This document shows, piece by piece, positions 34,354 through 44,813 of a DNA stretch of 64,000 bases; the first letter of the stretch is position 1, and the number at the start of each line of letters is the position of its first letter. The position numbers and the translations under genes are program-made. The DNA is from Rhodoferax sp. (GTDB lineage Bacteria; Pseudomonadota; Gammaproteobacteria; Burkholderiales; Burkholderiaceae_C): positions 1-64,000 of the forward strand of contig NZ_JAQTMS010000026.1 of NCBI RefSeq assembly GCF_028714215.1. Direction: 5' to 3'. Under the pieces are notes generated by a model. It was given only the letters and a program-made list of their open reading frames with translations. It was not told the DNA's origin and did not search any database.

Positions 34354-35475
34354 TTATCGCACGCCTATGCTCACCTTGCCGAACACCGCTTGCGCTTCGC
34401 GCGGCAGGCCGCGCCAGTAGACCGGATTGGCAGTTACCTGAGCACCCAGGGCCGCGGCCGCCTGCCAGCCCCAGCGCGGCTGGTACATGAAGGCGCGGGC
34501 CAGGGCAACCAGATCGGCGTCGCCGGCCTGCAAGACCGCTTCCGCCTGCTGCGCTTCGGTGATCAGACCGACGGCGGTCGTCACCATGCCGCTGGCGGCG
34601 CGGATCTGCCGCGCAAACGGCACCTGGTAGCCGACGCCCAAAGTGATTTTCTGGGCCGGCGAGATGCCGCCGGACGAGACGTGAATAAAGTCGCAACCGG
34701 CGGCTTTCAGGCGCTTGGCAAATTCGGCGCTTTGCGCCACGTCCCAGGCGCCCTCGACCCAGTCGGAGGCCGAAATGCGCAGGCCCAGCACGCCGTCGAA
34801 CACCTTCCGCACGGCGGCAAAAACCTCCAGTGGGTAGCGGATCCGGTTCTCGAAACTGCCGCCATAGGCATCGCTGCGTTTGTTCGCAATGGGCGACAAA
34901 AATTCATGCAGCAAATAGCCGTGCGCACAATGGATTTCCACCGCCTCGATGCCGATGTCATCGGCGCGCTGCGCGGCCGCCGCAAAAGCGTCCCGCGTCT
35001 GGGCCATCTTCTCCAGGGTCATGGCGGTGGGCGCTGCCTCGCTGGGCAAATGCGGCTCGGCCGACGGCGCAAAAGTTTCCCAGCCACCCTGCCCGGGCGC
35101 GAGCAACTGGGCGCCGTTCCAGGGCAGGGCGCTGGAGGCTTTGCGCCCGGCGTGCGCCAACTGAATGCAGACCGCCATCGGCGGCGCCAGTTGGCGCGCG
35201 CGTTTCAGCATATCGGCCAGTGCGCTGGCGGTACGCTCGTCCCACAGGCCCAGACAGGCCGGCGTGATACGGCCTTCCGGCACGACGGCGGTGGCCTCCA
35301 GGGTGAACAGCGCGGCGCCGCTGTTGAGCAGGTTGCCCCAGTGCATCAAATGCCAATCGGTGGCCGCGCCGTCGCGCGCCTGGTACTGGCACATCGGAGC
35401 AATCACGATGCGGTTGGGCAGCGTCAGGCCGCCCCGGGGTGAGGGCAAGTGCAGAGGGGAAAATAGTTTGCTCAT
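34354..35475 (-). CDS. Old-yellow-enzyme-type NADH:flavin oxidoreductase (YqjM/NamA-like)
   Basis: A 373-residue FMN-dependent TIM-barrel ene-reductase of the YqjM/NamA class, which reduces activated C=C bonds using NAD(P)H. Seen are the N-terminal NRIVIAPMCQYQA, substrate-site QLAHAGRKAS, the paired histidines in EIHCAHGYLLHEF, SPIANKRSDAYGGSFENR and the C-terminal phosphate-binding region. Natural substrates are usually unknown; such enzymes detoxify electrophiles such as maleimides or nitro compounds. It is the first gene of the minus-strand run, 11 bases before the murU remnant. The promoter side carries a palindromic repeat element. Confidence 0.9.
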   Translation of the reverse strand: MSKLFSPLHLPSPRGGLTLPNRIVIAPMCQYQARDGAATDWHLMHWGNLLNSGAALFTLEATAVVPEGRITPACLGLWDERTASALADMLKRARQLAPPMAVCIQLAHAGRKASSALPWNGAQLLAPGQGGWETFAPSAEPHLPSEAAPTAMTLEKMAQTRDAFAAAAQRADDIGIEAVEIHCAHGYLLHEFLSPIANKRSDAYGGSFENRIRYPLEVFAAVRKVFDGVLGLRISASDWVEGAWDVAQSAEFAKRLKAAGCDFIHVSSGGISPAQKITLGVGYQVPFARQIRAASGMVTTAVGLITEAQQAEAVLQAGDADLVALARAFMYQPRWGWQAAAALGAQVTANPVYWRGLPREAQAVFGKVSIGVR

Positions 35476-35490
35476 GGGAATGTCCTGAAG

Positions 35491-35548
35491 TTGTCATTGC
35501 GGGCTTGACCCGCAATCCATGGATCCCGGATCGAGTCCGGGATGACAA
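35491..35548. repeat. Intergenic palindromic repeat element
   Basis: An outer inverted repeat (TTGTCAT at 35491-35497, ATGACAA at 35542-35548) encloses two hairpins: TTGCGGG/CCCGCAA (35497-35515) and ATCCCGGA/TCCGGGAT (35523-35543). The wording (gcgggcttgacccgc, atcccggatcgag) is that of dispersed intergenic repeats seen in many proteobacterial genomes. It occupies the 224-base gap between divergent genes. The rest of the gap holds the tkt promoter side and no gene. Confidence 0.75.
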
Positions 35549-35699
35549 GTTGGATTAAAAGCTAATGTATTGCAAGCATAGCCCATGACGACTTGATGCC
35601 AGCGCAGGGCACCGCGCCGGGCGACCGCAAGCGCCCGCTTCACACCCCGGTAAAATAGCGCGTTTACCCTTACCCAGAACTATCCCGGAGTTGGCACAG

Positions 35700-38794
<3,095 letters not shown>

Positions 38795-38818
38795 GCGCGG
38801 CCTTCGCCGACCCCGACA

Positions 38819-38844
38819 AAGCGCGCCCCCGGGCGCGCTTTTTT
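38819..38844 (+). terminator. Intrinsic terminator after gap
   Basis: AAGCGCGCC and GGCGCGCTT form a GC-rich stem of nine or ten pairs around a very short loop, followed by TTTT at 38841-38844. It lies 25 bases past the gap stop and 15 bases before the convergent AraC-family gene. Confidence 0.85.
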
Positions 38845-38858
38845 ATGCGTTTGAAGTC

Positions 38859-39791
38859 TTACAAGGGTGCCACCGGAATACAAATCTGGCAATCGAACGC
38901 GCCGGTCTCCGGGTCGCAACCCGAGCCTTGCGGGTAGTACTCGAAAAACGGGCGCGAATCGAGTTGGAAGCCGCTCGATGGCAACCACTGCGCCAGCATG
39001 GCAGCCCAGGCGTCGGGCATATCCTTCGCCGGCTCCCTGACCTCAAGCACAGCGTATCTGCCGCCTGGAATGGTGGCTTTTTGCGCGCCGCCGGCGGGTA
39101 CAAAATCGTCAGCCACCTCGGCGCAAGCATCGTAACGGCATTGTTCGGGCGCGGTGACGCGCGGGTCGTCGTGGCAGATGCCGTAGCGCGGACGCTCCAG
39201 CAGTCCATTCGTGAGCAGCCAGGGGTACGCCCGGCTTTGCCAGAACAGGGAGATCGATGTGCCATACGGGCCGACGTGGCGCAGATAGGCAACGGTCTTG
39301 GGTTTGCGGTCTATCAGTTTTACTTCCATGAGGAACTCCATAGCTTGGTTGTGGGAGGCCTCATGCTCCGGCGAAACCCCTTGCGATGCCTGATCGATCT
39401 TGCGCTTCGCCTGATTCAGATTGCCATCTGCCTTGCCGCGGCTGGCTTGCTGCCGGCGCCAGGCGCTGGGTGAGCAGCCCAATCTGGATTTGAAGGCACG
39501 GGAGAAGGCTTCCGCCGAGCCAAAACCGACCGATAGAGCGATCTGCAATACCGGTACCCGTGGCTGCGCCACAAGACGTGTGGCGGACGTCTCCAGCCGC
39601 CGCCGGCGCTGATAATCGCCCAGCGTCTCGCCCATCCAGGCAGCGAACAGGCGATGAAAATGGAAGGTGGAAAAATGGGCTACTTGCGCCAGGTCGGCGA
39701 GGGCCAGCGATTGGTCCAGATGCCGGTCGATATGCTGGAGCACCCGGTGCATGCGGGCGTCATAGCGGGACCGCTTGTCCTGAGAATTCAC
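38859..39791 (-). CDS. AraC-family regulator with GyrI-like effector domain
   Basis: A 310-residue regulator. The N-terminal half is an AraC/XylS double helix-turn-helix (LALADLAQVAHFSTFHFHRLF; IALSVGFGSAEAFSRAFKSRLG). The C-terminal half (about 155-310) is a GyrI-like/SOUL-type small-molecule-binding domain, as in Rob and BmrR-type regulators, beginning VKLIDRKPKTVAYLRHVGPY. Such proteins usually answer to lipophilic drugs or stress compounds. The ATG overlaps the stop of the upstream DUF6157 gene by four bases. It is the last gene of the minus-strand operon that begins at 43076. Confidence 0.9.
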   Translation of the reverse strand: MNSQDKRSRYDARMHRVLQHIDRHLDQSLALADLAQVAHFSTFHFHRLFAAWMGETLGDYQRRRRLETSATRLVAQPRVPVLQIALSVGFGSAEAFSRAFKSRLGCSPSAWRRQQASRGKADGNLNQAKRKIDQASQGVSPEHEASHNQAMEFLMEVKLIDRKPKTVAYLRHVGPYGTSISLFWQSRAYPWLLTNGLLERPRYGICHDDPRVTAPEQCRYDACAEVADDFVPAGGAQKATIPGGRYAVLEVREPAKDMPDAWAAMLAQWLPSSGFQLDSRPFFEYYPQGSGCDPETGAFDCQICIPVAPL

Positions 39792-40213
39792 GTTTCTTGC
39801 GTTCCGCGCCGGCTGCGCAGGGCGGAATATTTTTTCATTTTTTTGTCTTGCACGAAGCCCCGGTAAGCCTCGCTTTCGACGGCATAGATGGCGATTCGGC
39901 CGTGCTGGTCATAGTGCGCGCCCCAACCGTATTTCTTGGTCAACGGCGAGGCCCGCATGCAAGCGCAAGGCTTCACGAAGTACGCTTCCCATAGCTGTTG
40001 GCGCTGGGCTTGCAACACGGCAGGCGGTATTTGTTTGTGCTGCACGTGGGTGGCGAACTTCAGTTCTTCCAGGGTGTAGCCATAGGGTTTGCTGCTCAGC
40101 AGTTGGTATTCGATGCTGGCGATGGAGCGCCGCTGGCCCCGGTCTTGCGGCACGATGGCGGTCCGGGTCGCGCAGTCTGGCGCGATCTGGATGAACTGGT
40201 TGCAGGGATTCAT
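39788..40213 (-). CDS. DUF6157-like protein
   Basis: A 141-residue protein that I match to the DUF6157 family by NQFIQIAPDC near the start, the central YQLLSSKPYGYTLEELKF, and the strongly conserved ACMRASPLTKKYGWGAHYD followed by GRIAIYAVES. Function is unknown. It has no signal peptide or membrane segment, and its C-terminus is basic. It overlaps the AraC-family gene by four bases downstream and lies 42 bases after the first VOC gene, so it belongs to the DHFR/VOC/SRPBCC operon. Confidence 0.75.
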   Translation of the reverse strand: MNPCNQFIQIAPDCATRTAIVPQDRGQRRSIASIEYQLLSSKPYGYTLEELKFATHVQHKQIPPAVLQAQRQQLWEAYFVKPCACMRASPLTKKYGWGAHYDQHGRIAIYAVESEAYRGFVQDKKMKKYSALRSRRGTQET

Positions 40214-40255
40214 GTTCGCGCCTTCATTCTGTCGGCAGCTGGCAAATTCAAGGCA

Positions 40256-40726
40256 TCACTGCCGAGCTGAAAACATGGCGTCGCAACGCCTCTGCATTTC
40301 GTCGAACGACACGTCCTCGATATGCGTCAGGATATGCCACTTGTGGCCGAACGGATCGAGCAGCGTGCCGGATCGGTCGCCATAGAACTGGTCCTTGACC
40401 GGCTCGATCAGCGTCGCGCCGGCATCCAGCGCGCGCTGGAAGGTGGCGTCCACGTTGACCACGTAGAAAGCGATGCCCACCGGCGAGCCGCCCAGGGTCG
40501 CCGGGCTTTTGTTGCCCCAGGCCGGCATCTCCTCGGCCAGCATGATTCGGCCATCGCCGACCTGCAGTTCGGCATGCCCCACAGTGCCGCCCGGCATGGC
40601 AATGCGCCCGATCTCCCTGGCACCGAAGGCGCGCCGGTAAAACTCGATGGCGGCCTTCGCATCCTTGACGGCAAGGTAAGGCGTGATGGCGTGAAATCCC
40701 GTGGGGATGTGCTTGACTGCGTTCAT
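40256..40726 (-). CDS. VOC-superfamily protein, PhnB-like (first copy)
   Basis: A 156-residue protein of the vicinal-oxygen-chelate fold. The N-terminus TPYLAVKDAKAAIEFYRRAFGA and the C-terminal LLDPFGHKWHILTHIEDV are typical of the PhnB/glyoxalase-bleomycin-resistance group. Metal-binding residues (His near GHAEL, Glu in IEPV, His in GHKW) are plausible. Function ranges from glyoxalase to drug sequestration, and no substrate can be named. Its ATG overlaps the stop of the next VOC gene upstream (40723-40726). Confidence 0.88.
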   Translation of the reverse strand: MNAVKHIPTGFHAITPYLAVKDAKAAIEFYRRAFGAREIGRIAMPGGTVGHAELQVGDGRIMLAEEMPAWGNKSPATLGGSPVGIAFYVVNVDATFQRALDAGATLIEPVKDQFYGDRSGTLLDPFGHKWHILTHIEDVSFDEMQRRCDAMFSARQ

Positions 40727-41196
40727 GCTGGCTCCTGGGCTCGCCGCAAAGCGGCAATATCGATTTTCTTCATTTGCAGCATGGCCTGCATCACTCTTGC
40801 CGATTTCACCGGATCGGGGTCACTCAGCAACTTGACCAGGACGGTCGGAACGATCTGCCACGAGACGCCGAATTTGTCGGTCAGCCAGCCGCATTGGACC
40901 TCCTGCCCGCCGGCGCCCAGCTTGTCCCACATGTCATCGACTTCCTGCTGCGTCTCGCAGTTCACGACAAACGAGATGGCGGGAGAGATCTGGTAGACCG
41001 GGCCACCGTTCAAGGCGACGAACTCCTGTCCGTCGAGCAGAAAACTGGCGGTCATGACCGAACCCTTGGGTCCCGGCCCGGCCTCGCCGTAACGATTGAC
41101 AGTCAGAACCTTGGAGTTCCTGAAAATCGAAACGTAGAAATTCATAGCCTCCTCGGCCTGATGGTCAAACCACAGAAAGGGGGTGATTTTTTGCAT
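40723..41196 (-). CDS. VOC-superfamily protein, PhnB/3-demethylubiquinone-methyltransferase-like (second copy)
   Basis: A 157-residue VOC-fold protein of the type often misnamed 3-demethylubiquinone-9 3-methyltransferase. It begins ITPFLWFDHQAEEAMNFYVSIF, and its core contains GQEFVALNGGP and CGWLTDKFGVSWQIVPTVL. It is related to but clearly different from the downstream copy. Start and stop codons of the two genes overlap by four bases. Biochemical role unknown. Confidence 0.87.
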   Translation of the reverse strand: MQKITPFLWFDHQAEEAMNFYVSIFRNSKVLTVNRYGEAGPGPKGSVMTASFLLDGQEFVALNGGPVYQISPAISFVVNCETQQEVDDMWDKLGAGGQEVQCGWLTDKFGVSWQIVPTVLVKLLSDPDPVKSARVMQAMLQMKKIDIAALRRAQEPA

Positions 41197-41210
41197 GCTG
41201 TGTTACTCCT

Positions 41211-41440
41211 TTACGCCTGCTTTTCGGGCAAGCACTGAAACCACTTTTTCGCCACCGCCTTGAGCCTGGTGAGACCCAACTCGAAGTCCTTGCCGACCAT
41301 TTTGTCCAGGCTATAAAACAGACTCATGACTTTCACGACAAAATTCTGCGTGCCACGTAGAAGGTGTCCGGCAGGGTTGTGGCATGGAGCAGGACGGCGG
41401 CGAGCAGCACGAGCACGGCGATGACGCTGGTTTTAAGCAT
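41211..41440 (-). pseudogene. Internally deleted SRPBCC (polyketide-cyclase-like) gene
   Basis: From an ATG at 41438-41440 the first 35 residues (MLKTSVIAVLVLLAAVLLHA..., ending FYVARRILS) match the membrane-leader N-terminus of SRPBCC/polyketide-cyclase proteins. After a stop at 41333-41335 another frame carries the family C-terminus (VMSLFYSLDKMVGKDFELGL...) to 41211. About 100 central residues are gone and the junction shifts the frame. It lies between the AHSA1 and VOC genes of the operon. I know the family pattern well enough for the call, but the exact junction needs an alignment. Confidence 0.7.
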
Positions 41441-41479
41441 GTGACTTCTCCGGTCCGGGTCATCGCTGACACAACCCGT

Positions 41480-41887
41480 TCACTGAAGTTTTTCAACGTG
41501 CCTGGCAAAATTGTTCAAGATGGCTTGCCATCCCTGGCGCTGTTGCTCCACCGGATTTTCGGATTCGGCATCGAACGTGACGCGCAGCGTGACAGCGTTT
41601 GCGTCCGTCACGAACTCGACTGCGCCAGTACGGTCTCCAAACCGATACTCGATCAACTCGCCCGGTACGATCCTGGTGTACGTTCCGGCGAAGTCAAAGC
41701 CGAAGCTGCCGTCCTTGGCCTCCATGCGCGAGGTGAACGCTCCACCCACGCGCAAATCGACAGAGGCTTTGGTGGTGTGCCAATCCTCGGATGCGGTATT
41801 CCATTGCTTGATGTCGTCGGGTGTTGTGTAGGCGCTCCAGACCTTGGCGAGGGGCGCTTTGACGCTGGTTTCAACGCTGATTTTCAT
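41480..41887 (-). CDS. SRPBCC/AHSA1-family protein
   Basis: A 135-residue START-like (Bet v 1) fold protein of the Activator-of-Hsp90-ATPase-homologue group. It begins MKISVETSVKAPLAKVWSAYT and shows the typical DIKQWNTASEDW, DLRVGGAFTSRMEAKDGSFGFDFAG and the C-terminal QGWQAILNNFARHVE. Bacterial members bind small hydrophobic ligands; true Hsp90 work is unlikely. Intact, unlike its neighbour at 41211-41440. Part of the operon starting at 43076. Confidence 0.9.
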   Translation of the reverse strand: MKISVETSVKAPLAKVWSAYTTPDDIKQWNTASEDWHTTKASVDLRVGGAFTSRMEAKDGSFGFDFAGTYTRIVPGELIEYRFGDRTGAVEFVTDANAVTLRVTFDAESENPVEQQRQGWQAILNNFARHVEKLQ

Positions 41888-41955
41888 GCTGTGACTCCTT
41901 GTGGGATGGCAACTGACTCAATATCAAGCGACTTCTGCGGCGCTGCCCGGCTGGC

Positions 41956-42369
41956 TCACTGCGGGACGATCACCATCCAGCTCACGCCAAAGCGGTCGGC
42001 CACCACGCCAAAGCAGGGCGAAAAGAAAGTCTTGCCCAGCGGCATCCGGATCTGGCCGCCGTTGGCCAATGCGTTGTAGAAACGCTGGGCCTGCGCCGCG
42101 TCCGCCGCCCCGACGGAGAGCGAAAAGCCCTGGAAGTTGGCCTTCGTGGCACTGTTGCCATCCGAGAGCATGAGCGTGGTCTCGCCTATGCGCAGGCTGG
42201 CGTGCATGATCTTGTGCTCGAAACCCGGCGGCAGCATGCCCGGCGGGTGTGGCTCGGGGCTTTCGTCCATGCGCATCTGCATGACGACCTCGGCGCCCAG
42301 TGCCTGCTGGTAAAAGGCGATGGCTTCTTCGCCTTGGCCGTTGAAAAACAGATAGGGCTCGACTTTCAT
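41956..42369 (-). CDS. VOC-superfamily protein, PhnB-like (third copy)
   Basis: A 137-residue VOC-fold protein. It starts at the ATG 42367-42369 after AAGGAG. The N-terminus VEPYLFFNGQGEEAIAFYQQ and the C-terminal PCFGVVADRFGVSWMVIVPQ place it in the PhnB group. It is the third VOC protein of this operon, the others being at 40256 and 40723. Three paralogues in one operon point to a family that handles related small ligands, but no substrate is evident. Confidence 0.88.
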   Translation of the reverse strand: MKVEPYLFFNGQGEEAIAFYQQALGAEVVMQMRMDESPEPHPPGMLPPGFEHKIMHASLRIGETTLMLSDGNSATKANFQGFSLSVGAADAAQAQRFYNALANGGQIRMPLGKTFFSPCFGVVADRFGVSWMVIVPQ

Positions 42370-42461
42370 GGGAACTCCTTTTTCGGTGGTTACAGGGCTG
42401 GACAAAGTTATCGATCAGAAGAATGATTTTTTGCTTGTGGGTTTAGGTCTGGCTGCCGGCT

Positions 42462-43076
42462 TCAATCGAGCGCAAACGAGCCGGTCTTGAGTTCTCCGGC
42501 ACGTCGATACACACTGACAATGGCGCCCTTGCTGGTGGCGTGCGAGCGCAGCAACTTCAAGGTGGCCGGCACGCTGCCGGCGCCGAACAGCCGCTTGCCG
42601 GTGCCCAGCACAACCGGAAAGGTCAACAGCCGGTACTCATCGATCAGGTCATGCGCCATCAGCGTCTGCGCCAGGCCGCAACTGCCATGCACTTGCACCT
42701 CGCGCGAGAAGCGTTTTTTGAGTTCGCCGACCTGTTTCACGACGTCGCGAACCGGCGAACTGGCACTCCAGTTGAACGTCGTCAGTGTGCGCGAAGCGAC
42801 GAATTTGGGAAGCGAATTCAGCTTGCTGGCAATCGGGTCGTCGGCATCGGTGACCCGCGGCCAATGGCCCGAGAAGATGTCGTAAGTGGTCCGACCGAGC
42901 AGGAAGGCATCCGCCTTCGAGAAGATCTCCACCATGGTCTGGCCCATGTCTTCGTCGGCATGGGGGAACAGCCAGCCACCATAAGGGAAGTTGCCGCTGC
43001 GGTCCTCGCCCGGAGCACCGGGGGCCTGCATCACGCCATCGAGCGTCAGGAATGTCGTCAAAGTCAGTTCAGCCAC
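42462..43076 (-). CDS. RibD_C/DHFR-like reductase, first gene of the VOC operon
   Basis: A 204-residue protein of the dihydrofolate-reductase-like RibD C-terminal family. It starts TTFLTLDGVMQAPGAPGEDR and has FLLGRTTYDIFSGHWP, VHGSCGLAQTLMAHDLIDEYRLL and PVVLGTGKRLF. Members bind NADPH, but the reaction is mostly unknown. I choose the GTG at 43074-43076 because GGAG sits just upstream; an in-frame ATG at 43136 would overlap the operator. The promoter at 43148-43177 has a palindrome in its spacer. A second family member heads the other operon at 55030. Confidence 0.88.
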   Translation of the reverse strand: MAELTLTTFLTLDGVMQAPGAPGEDRSGNFPYGGWLFPHADEDMGQTMVEIFSKADAFLLGRTTYDIFSGHWPRVTDADDPIASKLNSLPKFVASRTLTTFNWSASSPVRDVVKQVGELKKRFSREVQVHGSCGLAQTLMAHDLIDEYRLLTFPVVLGTGKRLFGAGSVPATLKLLRSHATSKGAIVSVYRRAGELKTGSFALD

Positions 43077-43118
43077 AAGTGTCTCCAATTTCCCGTGCAA
43101 GTCGAATTTGATTTCATT

Positions 43119-43135
43119 TGTGTACAGAGTACACA
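43119..43135. promoter_or_regulatory. Palindromic operator, GTGTAC type (site A1)
   Basis: TGTGTAC-AGA-GTACACA, a perfect 7+3+7 palindrome, lies between the DHFR-like gene and the second palindrome at 43155. The same arm recurs at 55733-55751 in front of the TetR-family gene. Confidence 0.7.
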
Positions 43136-43147
43136 TTGAATAAGCGA

Positions 43148-43177
43148 ATAATAATGGACAGTGTCCACAATTGGCAA
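43148..43177 (-). promoter_or_regulatory. Promoter of the DHFR/VOC/SRPBCC operon, spacer filled by an operator
   Basis: On the minus strand TTGCCA (43172-43177) and TATTAT (43148-43153) are 18 bases apart. The 13-base palindrome TGGACAGTGTCCA (43155-43167) lies wholly in the spacer, the classical position for a repressor. Transcripts would start about 60 bases before the GTG at 43076. Confidence 0.6.
43155..43167. promoter_or_regulatory. Palindromic operator TGGACAGTGTCCA (site A2)
   Basis: A perfect 13-base palindrome, identical to the ones at 44671-44683 and 55769-55781. Its centre is 34 bases from the centre of site A1. Confidence 0.75.
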
Positions 43178-43181
43178 TGCC

Positions 43182-43206
43182 ATGACTGCCGTGTCAACAA
43201 TTAGCC
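43182..43206 (+). pseudogene. Stub of a TetR-type gene start
   Basis: The bases from about 43174 on match the start region of the TetR-family gene at 55796: gcaatgcc, then ATGACTGCC and TCAACAAT, encoding MTA-STI. Similarity stops near 43206, just before the end of the XRE-family gene. The frame runs only about 34 codons. It looks like the scar of a deleted paralogue that was once divergent from the DHFR-like gene. Confidence 0.5.
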
Positions 43207-43236
43207 CACGGCACACAGCCGCCGGCCAGACTGAAA

Positions 43237-44079
43237 TCAAGCGCCTTGTGACGACGCCAGCAAGGCCAGCAGCGCTTGCCGGGTGAATTGGTCGGCCGGG
43301 AAGAACGTTTCCAGCGCCAGTTCCTGCAAGGTGACGTCGACCGGTGAACCGAAGATGGTGGTGGTGCTGATGAAGCTGAGCACACCGATCGCGGTCCGGA
43401 ACTTGAAGGGCACCACAATGCCCGCCGGTTCGCCTTCCGGCGCTGAACCGGCGGCCGCGTCGGGCACCGGGTAAGTCATGAGTTCCGCCAGCAGAGCCGC
43501 CAGCAGCGGGTCGGCGGTGGCCCCGATTTGCTGGCGCAGGCGCTCGAACAAGTGGCTGCGCCATTGCGCCAGATTCACGATGTTGCCGGCGATGCCCAGC
43601 GGGTGCAGGCTCAGGCGCAACACGTTGACTGGCGCTTGCAGCAGCGACGCATCGGCTCCGGCCAGCAGCGACGCCAGCATGCGGTTGGCGGCGATCAGAT
43701 TCCAGTGCCGGTCCAGCGCCAGCGCGGGATAGGGCTCGTGGCTGGTCAGCAGCAGTTCCACCGCCTGGCGCGCCGCATCCAGCGCCGGGTCGCCCAGCGG
43801 TCGCTCGCGGTACATCGGCGCGTAGCCGGCCGCCACCAGCAAGGCATTGCGCTCACGCAGCGGAATGTCCAGTCGCGCCGACAGGCGCAACACCATTTCG
43901 CGGCTGGGAAGCGAGCGTCCGGTCTCGACAAAACTGAGGTGCCGGGTCGAGATGTCGGCTTCGTGCGCCAACTCAAGCTGGCTCAGGCGCCGGCGCTGAC
44001 GCCAGTGGCGCAAGTGGTCGCCAAACGGCGGCGCCGTGCCGCGCGACGAACTGCCGAGGTATGGGGTGCTTGCATTCAT
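43237..44079 (-). CDS. XRE-family regulator with MmyB-like ligand domain
   Basis: A 280-residue regulator. Residues about 18-75 form an XRE helix-turn-helix (DHLRHWRQRRRLSQLELAHE, STRHLSFVETGRSLPS). The C-terminal half (about 95-265) is an MmyB-type PAS-like ligand domain, recognisable by LDRHWNLIAANRMLASLLAG and FSFISTTTIFGSPVDVTLQELALE-like text near the end. MmyB regulators often control a neighbouring oxidoreductase or transporter. I start at the ATG 44077-44079. The small membrane-protein gene at 44240 is divergent and is the likely target. Confidence 0.9.
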   Translation of the reverse strand: MNASTPYLGSSSRGTAPPFGDHLRHWRQRRRLSQLELAHEADISTRHLSFVETGRSLPSREMVLRLSARLDIPLRERNALLVAAGYAPMYRERPLGDPALDAARQAVELLLTSHEPYPALALDRHWNLIAANRMLASLLAGADASLLQAPVNVLRLSLHPLGIAGNIVNLAQWRSHLFERLRQQIGATADPLLAALLAELMTYPVPDAAAGSAPEGEPAGIVVPFKFRTAIGVLSFISTTTIFGSPVDVTLQELALETFFPADQFTRQALLALLASSQGA

Positions 44080-44239
44080 GGCGCCATCGTAAAGCCTGGC
44101 CGGCCGGTGTTCCATTACCTGCCAGGTCATCGACTGGCGGCAGCGGCACCGCAATGATGCAGCCCGGCCGCAGCGATCCGATAGCCCGCTGCGCCGACTC
44201 GCTCCCGTTGCCGGCTATCCCAACCCAAGGAGTTTGCTC

Positions 44240-44662
44240 ATGTCTACCACCTCGTTCATGTCTGCCCCCAACTTTTTGCGCAACGTGCTGCGCGCCGATG
44301 CAATGTCGTGCCTGGCCTGCGGCCTGCTGCAGGTCGTCGTCCCCGACACCATGGCCCCATTGACGGGCTTGCCGCCCGCGCTGCTGGTGTACAGCGGCGA
44401 ATTTCTGCTGCTCTACGCCGCGCTGGTGGCCTTTCTCTCCACCCGCGTGCCGCTGCCGCGGCCGCTGGTCTGGCTGCTGCTGGCCGGCAATCTGGGCTGG
44501 GCGCTGGCTTGCCTGCTGCTGCTGGTCAGCGGCAGCGTGGTAGCCACCGCGCTTGGCACGGCGTATCTGCTGGTTCAGGCGCTGACGGTGTGCGTGCTGG
44601 CCGACTTGCAGTTTTTCGGTCTGTGCCGGCAGCGTCAAACCAGCGCCAAGGTGGCCCTATAA
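44240..44662 (+). CDS. Small integral membrane protein, unrecognised
   Basis: A 140-residue protein with four hydrophobic segments (about 20-40, 48-67, 72-93, 97-120) and a short cytoplasmic-like tail (GLCRQRQTSAKVAL). The ATG at 44240 follows AAGGAG. I do not recognise a specific family; the size and topology resemble the many short four-helix proteins found beside regulators. It faces the XRE/MmyB regulator across 160 bases that hold their promoters. A perfect TATAAT at 44658-44663 inside its 3' end may start the downstream efflux transcript. Confidence 0.75.
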   Translation: MSTTSFMSAPNFLRNVLRADAMSCLACGLLQVVVPDTMAPLTGLPPALLVYSGEFLLLYAALVAFLSTRVPLPRPLVWLLLAGNLGWALACLLLLVSGSVVATALGTAYLLVQALTVCVLADLQFFGLCRQRQTSAKVAL

Positions 44663-44670
44663 TTCGCATG

Positions 44671-44683
44671 TGGACAGTGTCCA
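44671..44683. promoter_or_regulatory. Palindromic operator TGGACAGTGTCCA (site B1)
   Basis: Identical to the palindromes at 43155 and 55769. It begins 8 bases after a perfect TATAAT (44658-44663), so a repressor here would cover the transcription start of the RND efflux operon. Confidence 0.75.
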
Positions 44684-44706
44684 TAATCGGTGTTAGCATT
44701 TAATTG

Positions 44707-44719
44707 TGGATGGCGTCCA
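44707..44719. promoter_or_regulatory. Near-palindromic operator TGGATGGCGTCCA (site B2)
   Basis: Same half-sites as B1 with one mismatched pair, extended to GTGGA...TCCAC at 44706-44720. Centre-to-centre distance from B1 is 36 bases, close to the 33-34 bases between paired sites elsewhere. It lies about 90 bases before the outer-membrane factor start. Confidence 0.6.
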
Positions 44720-44813
44720 CATTGAATACTTGTACCCTGAAGCGTTCGACCCTCCGAAGTCAAATTGAAACGCCTGGGTGACGCCTTGCCGCCTCGGTTT
44801 TTAGGGAATTTAC

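Noticed and set aside
40723-41196. 3-demethylubiquinone-9 3-methyltransferase (UbiG-type) function
   Set aside because: That name is a common misannotation. The protein is a VOC-fold PhnB relative with no SAM-binding motif.
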